The notes beneath the pieces were generated by a model that was not told the origin of the DNA, searched no databases, and saw nothing but the letters and a program-made list of their open reading frames with translations. A DNA stretch of 37,967 bases from Phocoenobacter atlanticus (GTDB lineage Bacteria > Pseudomonadota > Gammaproteobacteria > Enterobacterales > Pasteurellaceae): NCBI RefSeq assembly GCF_030764225.1, contig NZ_JASAXH010000021.1. The stretch is one strand, 5' to 3'. Positions 8,334 to 17,820 of this stretch are shown piece after piece. Position numbers and translations under genes: made by a program. Each line of letters begins with the position of its first letter. Within the stretch, counting starts at the first letter, position 1.

Positions 8334-8765
8334 TTACCGCTTTAATACAAGATCTACACAAGCGGTTAAAAATTCCACATCTTTATCCGAAAAACGATCT
8401 AACAATGGGCTATCAACATCAAGCTCTGCAACCATTTCACCCTTTTCATCTAGGATAGGAATAACTACTTCAGAACGAGAGGCTACATCACAAGCAATAT
8501 GCCCTTCAAATTGATGAGTGTCAGGTACAACGATAGTTTCTAAACGCTCCCACGCCGTACCACAAACACCTTTCCCTTTTGGAATATTAGAACAAGCGAC
8601 TTTCCCTTGAAAAGGTCCTACTTTTAATACATCACCACGTACAATATAAAATCCTACCCAATTAATATTAGGAACAGTTTCATATAAAAATGCACTAATA
8701 TTTGCCATTCTGGAAATAATATCTTCTTCATCACCAAGAATTGCTTCTAATTGTTTAATATCCAT
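8334..8765 (-). CDS. msrC: Free methionine-(R)-sulfoxide reductase (GAF domain)
   Basis: A 143-residue single GAF-domain protein resembling E. coli YebR/fRMsr, which reduces free L-methionine-(R)-sulfoxide with thioredoxin and so repairs oxidised methionine. The three family cysteines are C58 (GKVACSN), C68 (KGVCGTA) and C92 (GHIACDV); in characterised homologues these are the catalytic and resolving residues. The motifs NWVGFY and LGPFQGK-like VGPFQGK also match. It is slightly shorter than the E. coli protein (165) at both ends. A GGAGAT Shine-Dalgarno precedes the ATG. The end of the gene contains a perfect uptake core at 8358-8366. The stop codon is itself part of an AAGCGGTAA half site. 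Confidence 0.9.
   Translation of the reverse strand: MDIKQLEAILGDEEDIISRMANISAFLYETVPNINWVGFYIVRGDVLKVGPFQGKVACSNIPKGKGVCGTAWERLETIVVPDTHQFEGHIACDVASRSEVVIPILDEKGEMVAELDVDSPLLDRFSDKDVEFLTACVDLVLKR
8358..8366 (+). other. DNA uptake sequence core
   Basis: Exact ACAAGCGGT, inside the 3' part of msrC (where it encodes part of TACV on the other strand). Confidence 0.7.
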
Positions 8766-8810
8766 TTAAGATCTCCATATTTTTCTAAATTATAATCCTC
8801 AACCAAAATG

Positions 8811-9371
8811 TTATACCCCATTTTCATTTTTTTCAAATATCAAAAATGATTGTTTATTTAATAATTTTAAATCTCGTATAACTGAAAAACCAGCTTCTTT
8901 AAGCTCTTTAATTATCAAGGCTTTTTTAGTGTAATGTCCCGAAAATCTAAAAAGAGAAAAACTTTCATCATAATCAATTATTATAATCTTACCTTTAGTT
9001 GTCATCATATTAGATATTTTTCTAAAATAATCAGTTCTATTTTCTAAATGATGATAAACATTTCGTGTAAAAACAAAGTCTATCTTTTCCTGTAAATCAG
9101 GTATTTCATTTGGTTGTATTTTTATTCCTACAATATTCAAATATGATTTTCCAATCACATTTAAATTTTCAATAAATGTTTTGTCTGTGTCAATACCATA
9201 ATAATTCCCTTTTTCACCAACTATTTCTGAAAATATCTTTGCGTAATAACCACCACCAACTCCGATTTCAAGGATCTTGTCTCCTTGTTTAATATTCATA
9301 ATATTAATAATTTCTTTTGATTTATTTTTAGGTGCTGAAGCAGCCTTATTATATCTCTCAATTTTTGTCAT
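8811..9371 (-). CDS. Class I SAM-dependent methyltransferase, substrate unknown
   Basis: A 186-residue protein with the Rossmann-fold methyltransferase motif I ILEIGVGGGYYA (about residues 33-44), an acidic GIDTD at the end of strand 2, and FVFTRNVYHHLEN in the position of motif IV. No target-recognition or membrane domain is visible, so a small molecule or a protein could be the substrate. It is clearly more AT-rich than its neighbours msrC and topA and sits between them on the same strand, 110 bp after topA, which hints at an accessory insertion. The start is supported by AGGACC before the ATG. Confidence 0.8.
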   Translation of the reverse strand: MTKIERYNKAASAPKNKSKEIINIMNIKQGDKILEIGVGGGYYAKIFSEIVGEKGNYYGIDTDKTFIENLNVIGKSYLNIVGIKIQPNEIPDLQEKIDFVFTRNVYHHLENRTDYFRKISNMMTTKGKIIIIDYDESFSLFRFSGHYTKKALIIKELKEAGFSVIRDLKLLNKQSFLIFEKNENGV

Positions 9372-9481
9372 TTGTAGGTCCTACTATTTTTTCACTTTGA
9401 TTGACTGTAAAGTTACCTCTTCAAAATAATCTGTCATTGTTAGGCAATATTATATAGGAAACTTTTTGTATATTAAGTAAA

Positions 9482-12115
9482 TTATTTCTTTCTCTTTGTG
9501 GTAGTTTTGACTTTAGTTGTTCTTTCCACCCACTTACCATCAATATAGTCTACCAGCCATTTAGTGGCTTTGCCCTCTTTTTCAGAAGTGACATATTGAC
9601 GTTTTTCTTTACGGCTAAAACGAATAATGGCTTCGTTACCCTCAGGATCTTTTTGAGGTGCGTCTGCTAGATAACGTAATTTTTCAGGTAATCGATCTTT
9701 AAACTGTGCTAATTCTGCCACCTTTGGTGAGCGACTTTCACGAGATTTAGGGAAATTATGTGCCGACATAAATACACCACTCGCCCCATCACGCAGTACA
9801 AAATACGCATCCGATTTTTCACATTTTAATTCTGGGAAATGGGTTGGTTCTTCACGAGGAGGCGCCACTTCACCATTTTTAAGAATTTTACGGGTATTTT
9901 CACATTTGGTACACGCCATATATTTACCAAAACGCCCTAATTTTAGGTGCATTTCAGCTTCACACTTATCACACTCAACAATAGGACCGTCATAACCCTT
10001 AATTTTAAAACTACCCTGCTCAATCAGATAACCATCACAATTTGGATTATTACCACAAATATGTAATTTACGTTCAGGATCCACTAAGTAGCTATCCATT
10101 GCTGTATCACATTTTGGGCAACGTTTACGATGTAATAATGCGTTAGTTTCTGAATCTTCATCTAATACGTTCAATAATTCCGCTTCTGGAATTAAATTGA
10201 TTGTTTTTTTACAACGCTCTTTTGGTGGCAATGCATAACCTGTACAACCTAAGAAAACCCCTGTACTTGCGGTACGAATAGACATATTACGCTGACAATC
10301 AGGGCAAGCCACATCAATTTCGACGATATTATTCGGACGCATTCCGCCTTCTAATTCATCTAGTTCTGCTTTAGTGAGTTTTTCTGAAAAATCTTTAAAG
10401 AAACGGTCTAATTCCTGCTTCCAATTGCTATTTCCTGAGGCAATTTGATCAAGGGCATCTTCCATATTTGCCGTAAAATCATAACTCATCAGTTCACTAA
10501 AGGATTCATCAAGACGATCAATCACGATTTCGCCCATTTTCTCTGCATAAAAACGGCGGTTTTCTAATCTAACATAACCACGATCTTGAATGGTTGAAAT
10601 AATCGCTGCGTAAGTTGAAGGACGACCAATCTCTTTTTTCTCTAATTCTTTTACTAACGCTGCTTCACTAAAACGTGCAGGCGGTTTGGTAAAATGTTGT
10701 GTTGGTATGATTTTGTTTAAAGTTAATACTTCATTTAGGGTTAATTCGGGTAAAACTTGATCTTCCGCTGATTTCCCTAATAAAGGTTGTACTTTTGTCC
10801 AACCATCAAAACGTAATACTCGTCCTTTGGCTTTTAGTTCATACTCCCCTGCAGTAATGGTTAAGCTTGTAGAGTCATATTTTGCTGCTGTCATTTGACA
10901 GGCTAAAAATTGTCGCCAAATTAACTCATATAAACGTACTGCATCTTTATCTATTGCTACTAAGTCACTGGATTTTGTTGCCACATTTGACGGACGTATC
11001 GCTTCGTGAGCCTCTTGAGCATTGCCTTTACTGGAATAAATATTTGGTTTTTCAGGCAAATAATCCGCACCAAATTTACTTTCAATATAACCACGAGCCA
11101 TCGTTAACGCATCTTGACTTAAACTCGTAGAGTCGGTACGCATATAGGTGATATACCCTGCTTCATATAAACGCTGAGCTAACATCATTGTTTTCTTTAC
11201 CCCAAAACCTAAACGTGTGCTGGCACTTTGTTGTAAGGTTGAAGTAATAAAAGGCGGTTTTGCTTTTGATGAAGTCGGCTTTTTATCCACTTTACTGACT
11301 ACAAAAGCACTAGATTGTAATGCTTTAACCGTTTGCTCTGCTTCTTGTTTATTCTTCGCTGACCATTTTTTACCTTTAAAATGGGTTAAATCTAAAGTGA
11401 TTGCCCCATTTTTTGCGGTGTTTTGTGTAGCCACTTCCCAAAATTCTTCGGGTAAAAAAGCTTTGATTTCACGTTCACGCTCAACTAACAGTTTCACGGC
11501 AACAGATTGCACTCGTCCAGCCGATAAACCTCTAGCAACTTTTTTCCATAGTAATGGAGATACCATAAAGCCCACCACACGGTCTAAGAAACGTCTTGTT
11601 TGTTGTGCATAGACACGATCCATATTTAAATGTTTAGGGGTCTCAAAGGCTTTCTGAATAGCATTACGTGTAATTTCATTAAACACCACTCGACTAAAGC
11701 GACTATCATCTCCTCCGATCACTTCACGTAGATGCCACGCTATCGCTTCTCCCTCTCTATCCAAATCGGTTGCGAGATAGATATGATCGGCTTTTTTGGC
11801 TTGGGCTTGTAAATCTGAAACGACCTTTTCTTTACCGGGTAAAACCTGATAATTCGGTTCCCAATCGTGATAAGGGTCAATCCCCATTCGTTTGACTAAT
11901 GCTTTACGGTCTTTTTCTGCTTTAATTTTTGCTTTCTGCTCGGCGGTCATTCCTTTCGTTGAAATCGCTTTTACTTTTTCACCAGAGCTACTGCCAGTGG
12001 TGGGTAAATCACGAATATGTCCTACACTTGATTTCACCACATAGTCCTTGCCTAAATATTTATTGATTGTTTTGGCTTTTGCTGGAGACTCCACAATTAC
12101 TAATGATTTTGCCAT
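9482..12115 (-). CDS. topA: DNA topoisomerase I
   Basis: Type IA topoisomerase that relaxes negative supercoils through a transient 5'-phosphotyrosine. At 877 residues it is close to the E. coli enzyme (865). The N-terminal TOPRIM domain begins with VIVESPAKAKTI and contains DLDREGEAIAW. The catalytic tyrosine is Y324 in YITYMRTDS, equivalent to E. coli Y319. QEAHEAIRP and GLSAGRVQSVAV are also conserved. The C-terminal part carries three tetracysteine zinc-ribbon modules (starting CPDCQRN, CPKCDTAM and CDKCEAEM) and ends in a lysine-rich tail. The ATG has an AGGT Shine-Dalgarno. A terminator-like hairpin lies about 30 bases upstream in the leader. Confidence 0.98.
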   Translation of the reverse strand: MAKSLVIVESPAKAKTINKYLGKDYVVKSSVGHIRDLPTTGSSSGEKVKAISTKGMTAEQKAKIKAEKDRKALVKRMGIDPYHDWEPNYQVLPGKEKVVSDLQAQAKKADHIYLATDLDREGEAIAWHLREVIGGDDSRFSRVVFNEITRNAIQKAFETPKHLNMDRVYAQQTRRFLDRVVGFMVSPLLWKKVARGLSAGRVQSVAVKLLVEREREIKAFLPEEFWEVATQNTAKNGAITLDLTHFKGKKWSAKNKQEAEQTVKALQSSAFVVSKVDKKPTSSKAKPPFITSTLQQSASTRLGFGVKKTMMLAQRLYEAGYITYMRTDSTSLSQDALTMARGYIESKFGADYLPEKPNIYSSKGNAQEAHEAIRPSNVATKSSDLVAIDKDAVRLYELIWRQFLACQMTAAKYDSTSLTITAGEYELKAKGRVLRFDGWTKVQPLLGKSAEDQVLPELTLNEVLTLNKIIPTQHFTKPPARFSEAALVKELEKKEIGRPSTYAAIISTIQDRGYVRLENRRFYAEKMGEIVIDRLDESFSELMSYDFTANMEDALDQIASGNSNWKQELDRFFKDFSEKLTKAELDELEGGMRPNNIVEIDVACPDCQRNMSIRTASTGVFLGCTGYALPPKERCKKTINLIPEAELLNVLDEDSETNALLHRKRCPKCDTAMDSYLVDPERKLHICGNNPNCDGYLIEQGSFKIKGYDGPIVECDKCEAEMHLKLGRFGKYMACTKCENTRKILKNGEVAPPREEPTHFPELKCEKSDAYFVLRDGASGVFMSAHNFPKSRESRSPKVAELAQFKDRLPEKLRYLADAPQKDPEGNEAIIRFSRKEKRQYVTSEKEGKATKWLVDYIDGKWVERTTKVKTTTKRKK

Positions 12116-12464
12116 TAAATATACCTAAAGTTAAAATATCTGAAAAACCATAGGAAAAAAGCATTTTTCTTCCTATGGTCTATAATTATTATTTTAAGAT
12201 AGCAAGGCTTTTTAAAAAATACAATAAAAATATCAGGATAAGATCGTGTTTTTCTTAAAAAAATGAGCTATATGTTCTAATATTGCCTACTTTCGTTTGA
12301 ATAATTAATCATTAAGGATGAGAACAATTATTCCTTTATTTAAGATTGATAAATATCTCTATTACTATAATAGTTAAAAATAATGGAAATTATATTGAAC
12401 ATTATGAATATTTACGTTACTTTAAAAACATTCATACAATAACACTAACAAGGTAAATAAAAAA
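12116..12464. other. Divergent intergenic region topA / DoxX-like gene
   Basis: This 349-bp AT-rich region contains no gene. Besides the topA leader hairpin it has a perfect inverted repeat, GAATAATT (12299-12306) and AATTATTC (12326-12333), with 19 bases between arms, which could be an operator for the downstream gene. No promoter hexamers stand out clearly from the AT-rich background. Confidence 0.4.
12147..12179 (-). promoter_or_regulatory. Terminator-like hairpin in the topA leader
   Basis: ACCATAGGAA (12147-12156) and TTCCTATGGT (12170-12179) form a perfect 10-bp stem with a 13-base loop. Read on the minus strand the stem is followed by TTTTCAG. It lies 31 bases upstream of the topA ATG, so it would be in the leader of any transcript starting further upstream. 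It could be an attenuator, an mRNA-stabilising hairpin or an operator. Confidence 0.4.
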
Positions 12465-12878
12465 ATGCAAAAACTAAAACAATATGCCCTAATTTTCCTC
12501 CACTACTTACTTGTTATCTTTATGATAAACGCAGGTATTCAGCACTTTCTCAAAGTGGATTTTTATATGCCCTTTGTACCACGATTTTTACCATTTACAG
12601 AATTTTTTGTCTATTTTTCAGCGGTAATTGAAATAATTTTAGGCGTATTATTGGCGGCTAGGTTTAATCATATTCGCCCTTATGGTAAAACCATTGCCAC
12701 TTGGTCAGCATTGGCAATATTTATGATGTTTTGGGTGTTTTTACCGATACATATCAGTGATGTATTTATGGAAGATCCTGCTATCGGTACGCATAAACTA
12801 GCACTAATCCGTGTACCTATTCAGTTTGTGTTTATTGGTTGGGCGTGGGTGGTTTATCGATTTTTAAGTAATCGGTAA
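12465..12878 (+). CDS. DoxX-like small inner-membrane protein
   Basis: A 137-residue protein with four predicted membrane segments (about residues 8-25, 45-65, 77-93 and 113-132). The pattern AGIQHFLKVDFYMPFVP followed by a second helix with E-I-I-L-G matches the DoxX-like superfamily of four-helix membrane proteins. Some members act in redox balance or quinone-linked oxidation, but no function can be assigned here. An AAGG Shine-Dalgarno lies upstream. It is followed at once, in the same frame, by a catalase-family remnant. Confidence 0.75.
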   Translation: MQKLKQYALIFLHYLLVIFMINAGIQHFLKVDFYMPFVPRFLPFTEFFVYFSAVIEIILGVLLAARFNHIRPYGKTIATWSALAIFMMFWVFLPIHISDVFMEDPAIGTHKLALIRVPIQFVFIGWAWVVYRFLSNR

Positions 12879-13289
12879 ATACGGTACAATGAAAATCAGC
12901 TATCTGTAATAGCAAATGGCGTGAAGAATCACACTAGCCCACTGGATATTTCTTATTGGAGTACAACCTTTGATTTTTATGTGCAAAAATTTATTGATGA
13001 AAAGCAAACTCCGATAGAAGATGCTAGCGTGCAATGGAAAAGTCCTTTTATTAAAGTGGCAATCTTAACTATTCCACAGCAAACAATGAATACACCTGAA
13101 CGCTTTGCACTTGCTGAACAACTTTCTTTTTCACCAGCAAATGCCGTCAAAGCACATAAGCCATTAGGCGGACTAAACCGAGCAAGAATTGAAATCTACA
13201 AAACATTATCAAACTATCGCCATAGAACAAATCAAGAGCGGTTAATTGAACCAAGTATGATAGTGTTTGAAGCAGTTAAATCATATTAA
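12879..13289 (+). pseudogene. Catalase-family protein, C-terminal remnant
   Basis: The frame directly after the DoxX-like stop codon is open to 13289. From about residue 16 (VKNHTSPLDISYWSTTFDF) it resembles the C-terminal part of heme-binding catalase-like proteins, including the characteristic HKPLGGLNRARIEIYKTLS near the end. Full-length relatives are roughly 330-360 residues; here only about 125 remain and the heme-pocket N-terminal half is absent. The only candidate start is a GTG at 12921 without a convincing Shine-Dalgarno. A decaying fragment left by a deletion is the simplest reading. A small functional gene from 12921 is possible but unlikely. Confidence 0.6.
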
Positions 13290-13323
13290 ATTTTAACAAA
13301 AATACGTTTCCACACCTATGTAT

Positions 13324-14004
13324 TTAAAGATAATTTTTAAGATCTGAAAAAGTGTGTATTTCGATAATTCCTTTATCGTTATACTCGCTTTTTTTATTTG
13401 CTAAGTTTAACCAAAAAGCGTCAAGCCCGATATTTCTCGCCCCTAAAATGTCTTTCTCAACGCTATCCCCTATCATACAAACTTGCTCTATCGGTAAACT
13501 GAGTTTTTGTAATCCCTGTAAAAACATAAAAGGGTGTGGCTTTTCGTGTCCTGTTGCTTCACTGGTTACAATATGTTTCACCTTATCCGCCAAACCTAAT
13601 TGCTGAATTTTTCTAAACTGAATATGGCTGGTTAAATCGGTAACAAAGCAAACCTGCTCCCCAAATTTATCAAAAAATTCGTCTACAAAAGGAAAAATCT
13701 GCATATTTACTAGGAATGTATCCCAGTAAATATTATAGATTTGTAATCCATAACGCAGTGGATTGATACCCAAATCTTCCAGCATTTTTTGAATATAAAG
13801 CAAGCGATTATGAGAAGATCCTGTGCCTTGCAAAATAAAATGCGTTTTGTTGCGAGCTTGCATATACGCATTTCTCACCACATTTTCATCAAGGTTGAAC
13901 TCAGTTTTACAAAACTGCACCACATTATCTAAGGCAATTTTATTCGCAGAAGTATAATCGTAAATGGTGTCATCAATATCTAACAAAAAACCTTTGTATT
14001 TCAA
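13324..14004 (-). CDS. HAD-family phosphatase
   Basis: A 226-residue haloacid dehalogenase superfamily hydrolase. Motif I is DIDDTIYD (D9 nucleophile, D11 acid/base), motif II is VTDLTS, the motif III lysine is in GHEKPHPFMF, and motif IV is MIGDSVEKDILGA. A helical cap between motifs I and II puts it in subfamily IA. It probably dephosphorylates a small phosphorylated metabolite such as a nucleotide or sugar phosphate, but the substrate cannot be read from sequence. It lies downstream of the SNF2 helicase on the same strand, 53 bp apart, with an uptake-sequence tail in the gap, and converges with the catalase remnant. Confidence 0.85.
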   Translation of the reverse strand: MKYKGFLLDIDDTIYDYTSANKIALDNVVQFCKTEFNLDENVVRNAYMQARNKTHFILQGTGSSHNRLLYIQKMLEDLGINPLRYGLQIYNIYWDTFLVNMQIFPFVDEFFDKFGEQVCFVTDLTSHIQFRKIQQLGLADKVKHIVTSEATGHEKPHPFMFLQGLQKLSLPIEQVCMIGDSVEKDILGARNIGLDAFWLNLANKKSEYNDKGIIEIHTFSDLKNYL

Positions 14005-14057
14005 ATTATTTCCTTTTTTGCAAAAAGTGATAAAAATATTACCGCTAGTAAAATATA

Positions 14058-17000
14058 TTAACTAAACAAGGCTTTTACCTGTGCCTTATCAAATGATTTG
14101 GTATCTTTATCAACCTGAATAATACTCTCTGATACCCGCTTCTTATCAGATTGTAATGCCATAATTTTTTCTTCTATCGTATCCTTACAAATCATTCGGT
14201 ATGCAATAACGTGTTTATCTTGACCGATACGATAACAGCGATCTATCGCTTGATTTTCTACGGCAGGATTCCACCAAGGATCAAGTAAAAATACATATTC
14301 TGCTTTGGTTAAATTTAGCCCTGTTCCACCTGCTTTTAAGCTAATTAAAAAGACTTTTACTTCATCATTCTCTTGGAAGTTTGAGACGCGTTTTTGACGA
14401 TCCATTGTTTGTCCATCTAAATATTCAAAAACAATCCCTTCACTTTCTAAACGTGCTTTTACTAATGAGAGCATTGATGTAAATTGTGAAAAAATTAAGA
14501 TCTTACTTCCTTGTGTCATAATTTCTAACACATATTCTAATAATATGTCTAACTTAATTGATGCTTTGGTATAGGAGCCCTCTCCATCATCTAATAATTG
14601 TGGGGCATTACAAATTTGGCGTAATTTAGTTAAGCCTTGCAATATGTGTAATTGCGTACTTTGCTCCCCTTCTTGCTCCATTTTATTTAAAAGTTCAGTA
14701 CGATATTTCTCTTTGAAAGCATCATAAACTTGACGTTGCTCTCGCTCCATTTCGCAAAATATAATATTTTCTGTTTTTGGCGGTAAATCCTGAGCAACCT
14801 GTGATTTTGTACGTCTTAATAAAAACGGATAAACCATTTTGTGCAACAATGTTGCAGCTTCAACATCTTTCTCTTTGTCTATTGCATCAGAAAATGTTGT
14901 TTTAAAATGCTTCATACTACCGAGCATACCTGAGTTGATAAAATTCATTTGAGCATAAAGATCAAAAGTATTATTTTCTATCGGTGTTCCCGTTAAAGCT
15001 AGACGATTATTCGCTTCAAGTAATCGCATTGCTTTGTATCGCTTAGAATTTGGATTTTTCATCGCTTGACTTTCATCAGCAATAATATAACTAAATTTCT
15101 GTTGTTGTAAATTTTCAATATCATTAACAACCGTGCCATAAGTCGTAATCACAACATCTACTTCATTCATCAAAGAATATTTATCGTGACGTGACATACC
15201 TGTATAAATAAGCACTTTCAGATTAGGTGCAAATTTTTCTATCTCTTTTTGCCAGTTAAAAATAAGTGAAGTTGGTGCAACAATTAAATGTGGTGAGCTA
15301 ATTGAAATCTTACTATTTTCTTTAAGATATAGGAGTAAAGCAATGGTTTGCAATGTTTTTCCAAGTCCCATATCATCTGCTAAGCAACCGCCTAAATGAT
15401 TATTATGTAAAAATACAAGCCAATTAAAACCTTCTTGTTGATAAGGGCGTAACTGTGCTTGCAAGCCTTTTGGTATCGCAATATTCTCAACAGCTTTATT
15501 ATGCAACTGTTCCAAACTCTGTTTTTTACGATACAGCTCTTTTAAAAATTCAGGTTTCTTTTCTAATTGCTCATACAATTCATCTAACAGATTAAACTGG
15601 TAATGAGAAATTTGAATACCATTCTCCCCAACTTTTCCTACTTTAAAATAATTTGCAATTTTTCTAAGCCATTTTTCAGGTAAAATTCCCATACTACCGT
15701 CTTTTAAACGAACAAATTTTTGTTTATTTAATACCGCTTGTTTAATGTCTTTTAATGCAACTTTTTCTTTACCAAATGAGACTTGAATTTTAAGATCGAA
15801 CCAGTCTATTTCTGAATCTACTGCCAACTTAATTGTCGGAGTATGCAAACTATAATTAAAAGATTTAAGATCCTTAACACCAAATAATTCAATATTATGC
15901 TGTTGTAGTTTTTGAGATATTTTAATTAGCCATTCATCTTCAAGTAATTTATAAGGTGATAAGTAAAACTTCCCTTGTTGATGAGCAAAATCAGGGTGCA
16001 GACTTTGAAAATAATCACTAAACGCTTCTTCAAACACTTTATCTCTTTGAAGCCACTGTTGTGTTTTCTCATCAAAAATAGCTTCATTACTATCAACTGT
16101 TACAAAACAATCCCCATAACGAACCCCTAACTTAAAGACAATATACAATTCTTGAAAATCAGAAATATAAATTTCTTTATGTAATATCAGATCAGAAGGT
16201 AAAGGTTTAGGCGTAACAAGATTATGTACTACATCAAAGTGCTTGCTTAATGGGTGTATTACATTCGTTAAAATAGCCTCTTGCTCTAAACTTGGAAAGT
16301 TAATTTCTGATTTAAAATTAAATTTTTTTAAATAGACAAAATCTTTCGGAGAATCAAAGAAATGAAGGGTTTTCCCATTTTTAATACAGAAAAAAGACGT
16401 AATGAAGAGTTCACTATCATTAATTTTATACTCTTTATCATCTATACAGATTTTAGGAATGACACTAATACGCTGTTTTGTTTTTTTAACCTTAAAGAAA
16501 AGTTTCGCTGAACTATCAGAAAATATTACAGATTCAATATTTTTACGAGCAAAATTAGTATCACGATCAGGTTTTATAAAAAATGGATAACTGTCTTTAT
16601 GATTATCAATAAAATGCTTAAATTTCACATAAATTTCTGATAATGAACTAAGTTGATCAGCTCTAATCCTAAACTCTTCTAATTCACTCACTAATGCAAA
16701 AGCCTGCACCAACATCTGCTGCTCTTGTTCTTCACGAGCATTGAAATAATCAAGAAAATTATGGTCATAAATAGGTTTTAATGCACTTGAAATCTCACGC
16801 GTGTTTTTCTTAAATTTACCGTGAAATAATACAAAATCAAATTTTGAAGCACTGTGCCAACTTTGTTTAATACAAAATCCAAAGCCCGAAGTTTCAGGGC
16901 TATGCATTTTTTCAGGTAAAAGATCAAGGGCGATTTCATCATTTTCACTTAATAATAACCCTTTTTGTAATGCATCAGTTTTTACATAAAAATTAGGAAT

Positions 17001-17750
17001 TTTACTCACTAAAGTGGCTTTTTCATTTATAACTTTAATATCAAAATAACTTTCATATTTATAATCAATACTATTTTCTTGAAAATACCCCTGAATAAGT
17101 TTCTGTTTGTAATCTGGATCAAAAAAATCTTTACCTAAATTACAAATGATTTTTAATAAAGTCAGAATAACGAAATCAAAGTATTCTTTCTCTGTATTTT
17201 TCATTTCAAAACGTAATATTTGCGTATTGATATCATATTGACATAATATATGAATATTATTACAAACAATCCCTTCAACCTCGCTTTCTGTTACTTTTTT
17301 TAATCTCACATCATCAAAAGAAAAATAACTCGGATAGATGTCTCGTAACTTCAATAGCATATCTTCTGAGAGAAGATGATCAACAAGTTGAATTTCTCCT
17401 TGCTGAAATTTTTTTATCACGTCATCAGGAAGATCACACTCGACTTTATCATCTTCCTCCATTAAATTATTGTTCTCATCAATTAAAAAATCACTAATAT
17501 AATTAAGTGCTGCAACCTCGTGCTTACATAAGCCACCAAAGTTATAAGGGCAAGTACAATTTGTAAAAATTGCCCTTTTTATAAACTCAATATCAATATG
17601 ATAAGGTTCTCGCTTAGTTCCTTTATAAGTAAAAATATAGCTCCCATTTTTCTTACCTGAAAAGTGCAATAAAATATTTTCAGCTCGTTTTTGTATTTTT
17701 AGGTCAGCATATTTGTCTATATAATCTCTTATTTTTTCTCTTATATTCAT
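14058..17750 (-). CDS. SWIM zinc-finger SNF2-family helicase
   Basis: A 1,230-residue SF2 ATPase/translocase of the bacterial SNF2 group. Near the N-terminus C65, C67, C75 and H77 (NCTCPYNFGGLCKHE) form a SWIM zinc finger, expected to bind DNA or protein. A long central region of unknown fold precedes the motor. Walker A is ADDMGLGKT (K798), motif II is DESQ at 892-895, motif III is LTGTPIEN, and the C-terminal lobe has SQFTSML, AGGTGLNLT and AIDRCYRIGQ. Such proteins remodel DNA-protein complexes; some relate to RNA polymerase recycling (RapA) but this one has a different N-terminus. It lies 70 bp downstream of pmbA and may be cotranscribed with it. Confidence 0.9.
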   Translation of the reverse strand: MNIREKIRDYIDKYADLKIQKRAENILLHFSGKKNGSYIFTYKGTKREPYHIDIEFIKRAIFTNCTCPYNFGGLCKHEVAALNYISDFLIDENNNLMEEDDKVECDLPDDVIKKFQQGEIQLVDHLLSEDMLLKLRDIYPSYFSFDDVRLKKVTESEVEGIVCNNIHILCQYDINTQILRFEMKNTEKEYFDFVILTLLKIICNLGKDFFDPDYKQKLIQGYFQENSIDYKYESYFDIKVINEKATLVSKIPNFYVKTDALQKGLLLSENDEIALDLLPEKMHSPETSGFGFCIKQSWHSASKFDFVLFHGKFKKNTREISSALKPIYDHNFLDYFNAREEQEQQMLVQAFALVSELEEFRIRADQLSSLSEIYVKFKHFIDNHKDSYPFFIKPDRDTNFARKNIESVIFSDSSAKLFFKVKKTKQRISVIPKICIDDKEYKINDSELFITSFFCIKNGKTLHFFDSPKDFVYLKKFNFKSEINFPSLEQEAILTNVIHPLSKHFDVVHNLVTPKPLPSDLILHKEIYISDFQELYIVFKLGVRYGDCFVTVDSNEAIFDEKTQQWLQRDKVFEEAFSDYFQSLHPDFAHQQGKFYLSPYKLLEDEWLIKISQKLQQHNIELFGVKDLKSFNYSLHTPTIKLAVDSEIDWFDLKIQVSFGKEKVALKDIKQAVLNKQKFVRLKDGSMGILPEKWLRKIANYFKVGKVGENGIQISHYQFNLLDELYEQLEKKPEFLKELYRKKQSLEQLHNKAVENIAIPKGLQAQLRPYQQEGFNWLVFLHNNHLGGCLADDMGLGKTLQTIALLLYLKENSKISISSPHLIVAPTSLIFNWQKEIEKFAPNLKVLIYTGMSRHDKYSLMNEVDVVITTYGTVVNDIENLQQQKFSYIIADESQAMKNPNSKRYKAMRLLEANNRLALTGTPIENNTFDLYAQMNFINSGMLGSMKHFKTTFSDAIDKEKDVEAATLLHKMVYPFLLRRTKSQVAQDLPPKTENIIFCEMEREQRQVYDAFKEKYRTELLNKMEQEGEQSTQLHILQGLTKLRQICNAPQLLDDGEGSYTKASIKLDILLEYVLEIMTQGSKILIFSQFTSMLSLVKARLESEGIVFEYLDGQTMDRQKRVSNFQENDEVKVFLISLKAGGTGLNLTKAEYVFLLDPWWNPAVENQAIDRCYRIGQDKHVIAYRMICKDTIEEKIMALQSDKKRVSESIIQVDKDTKSFDKAQVKALFS

Positions 17751-17820
17751 TATAATTTACCAAGTAATTTTTTATTTAAGGGAGTAATATTTTTGTAAAA
17801 AGTGATAAAGATCTTACCGC

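Noticed and set aside
12299..12333. GAATAATT/AATTATTC inverted repeat as a defined operator
   Set aside because: AT-rich 8-bp arms in AT-rich DNA are weak evidence; kept only as a remark in the intergenic entry.
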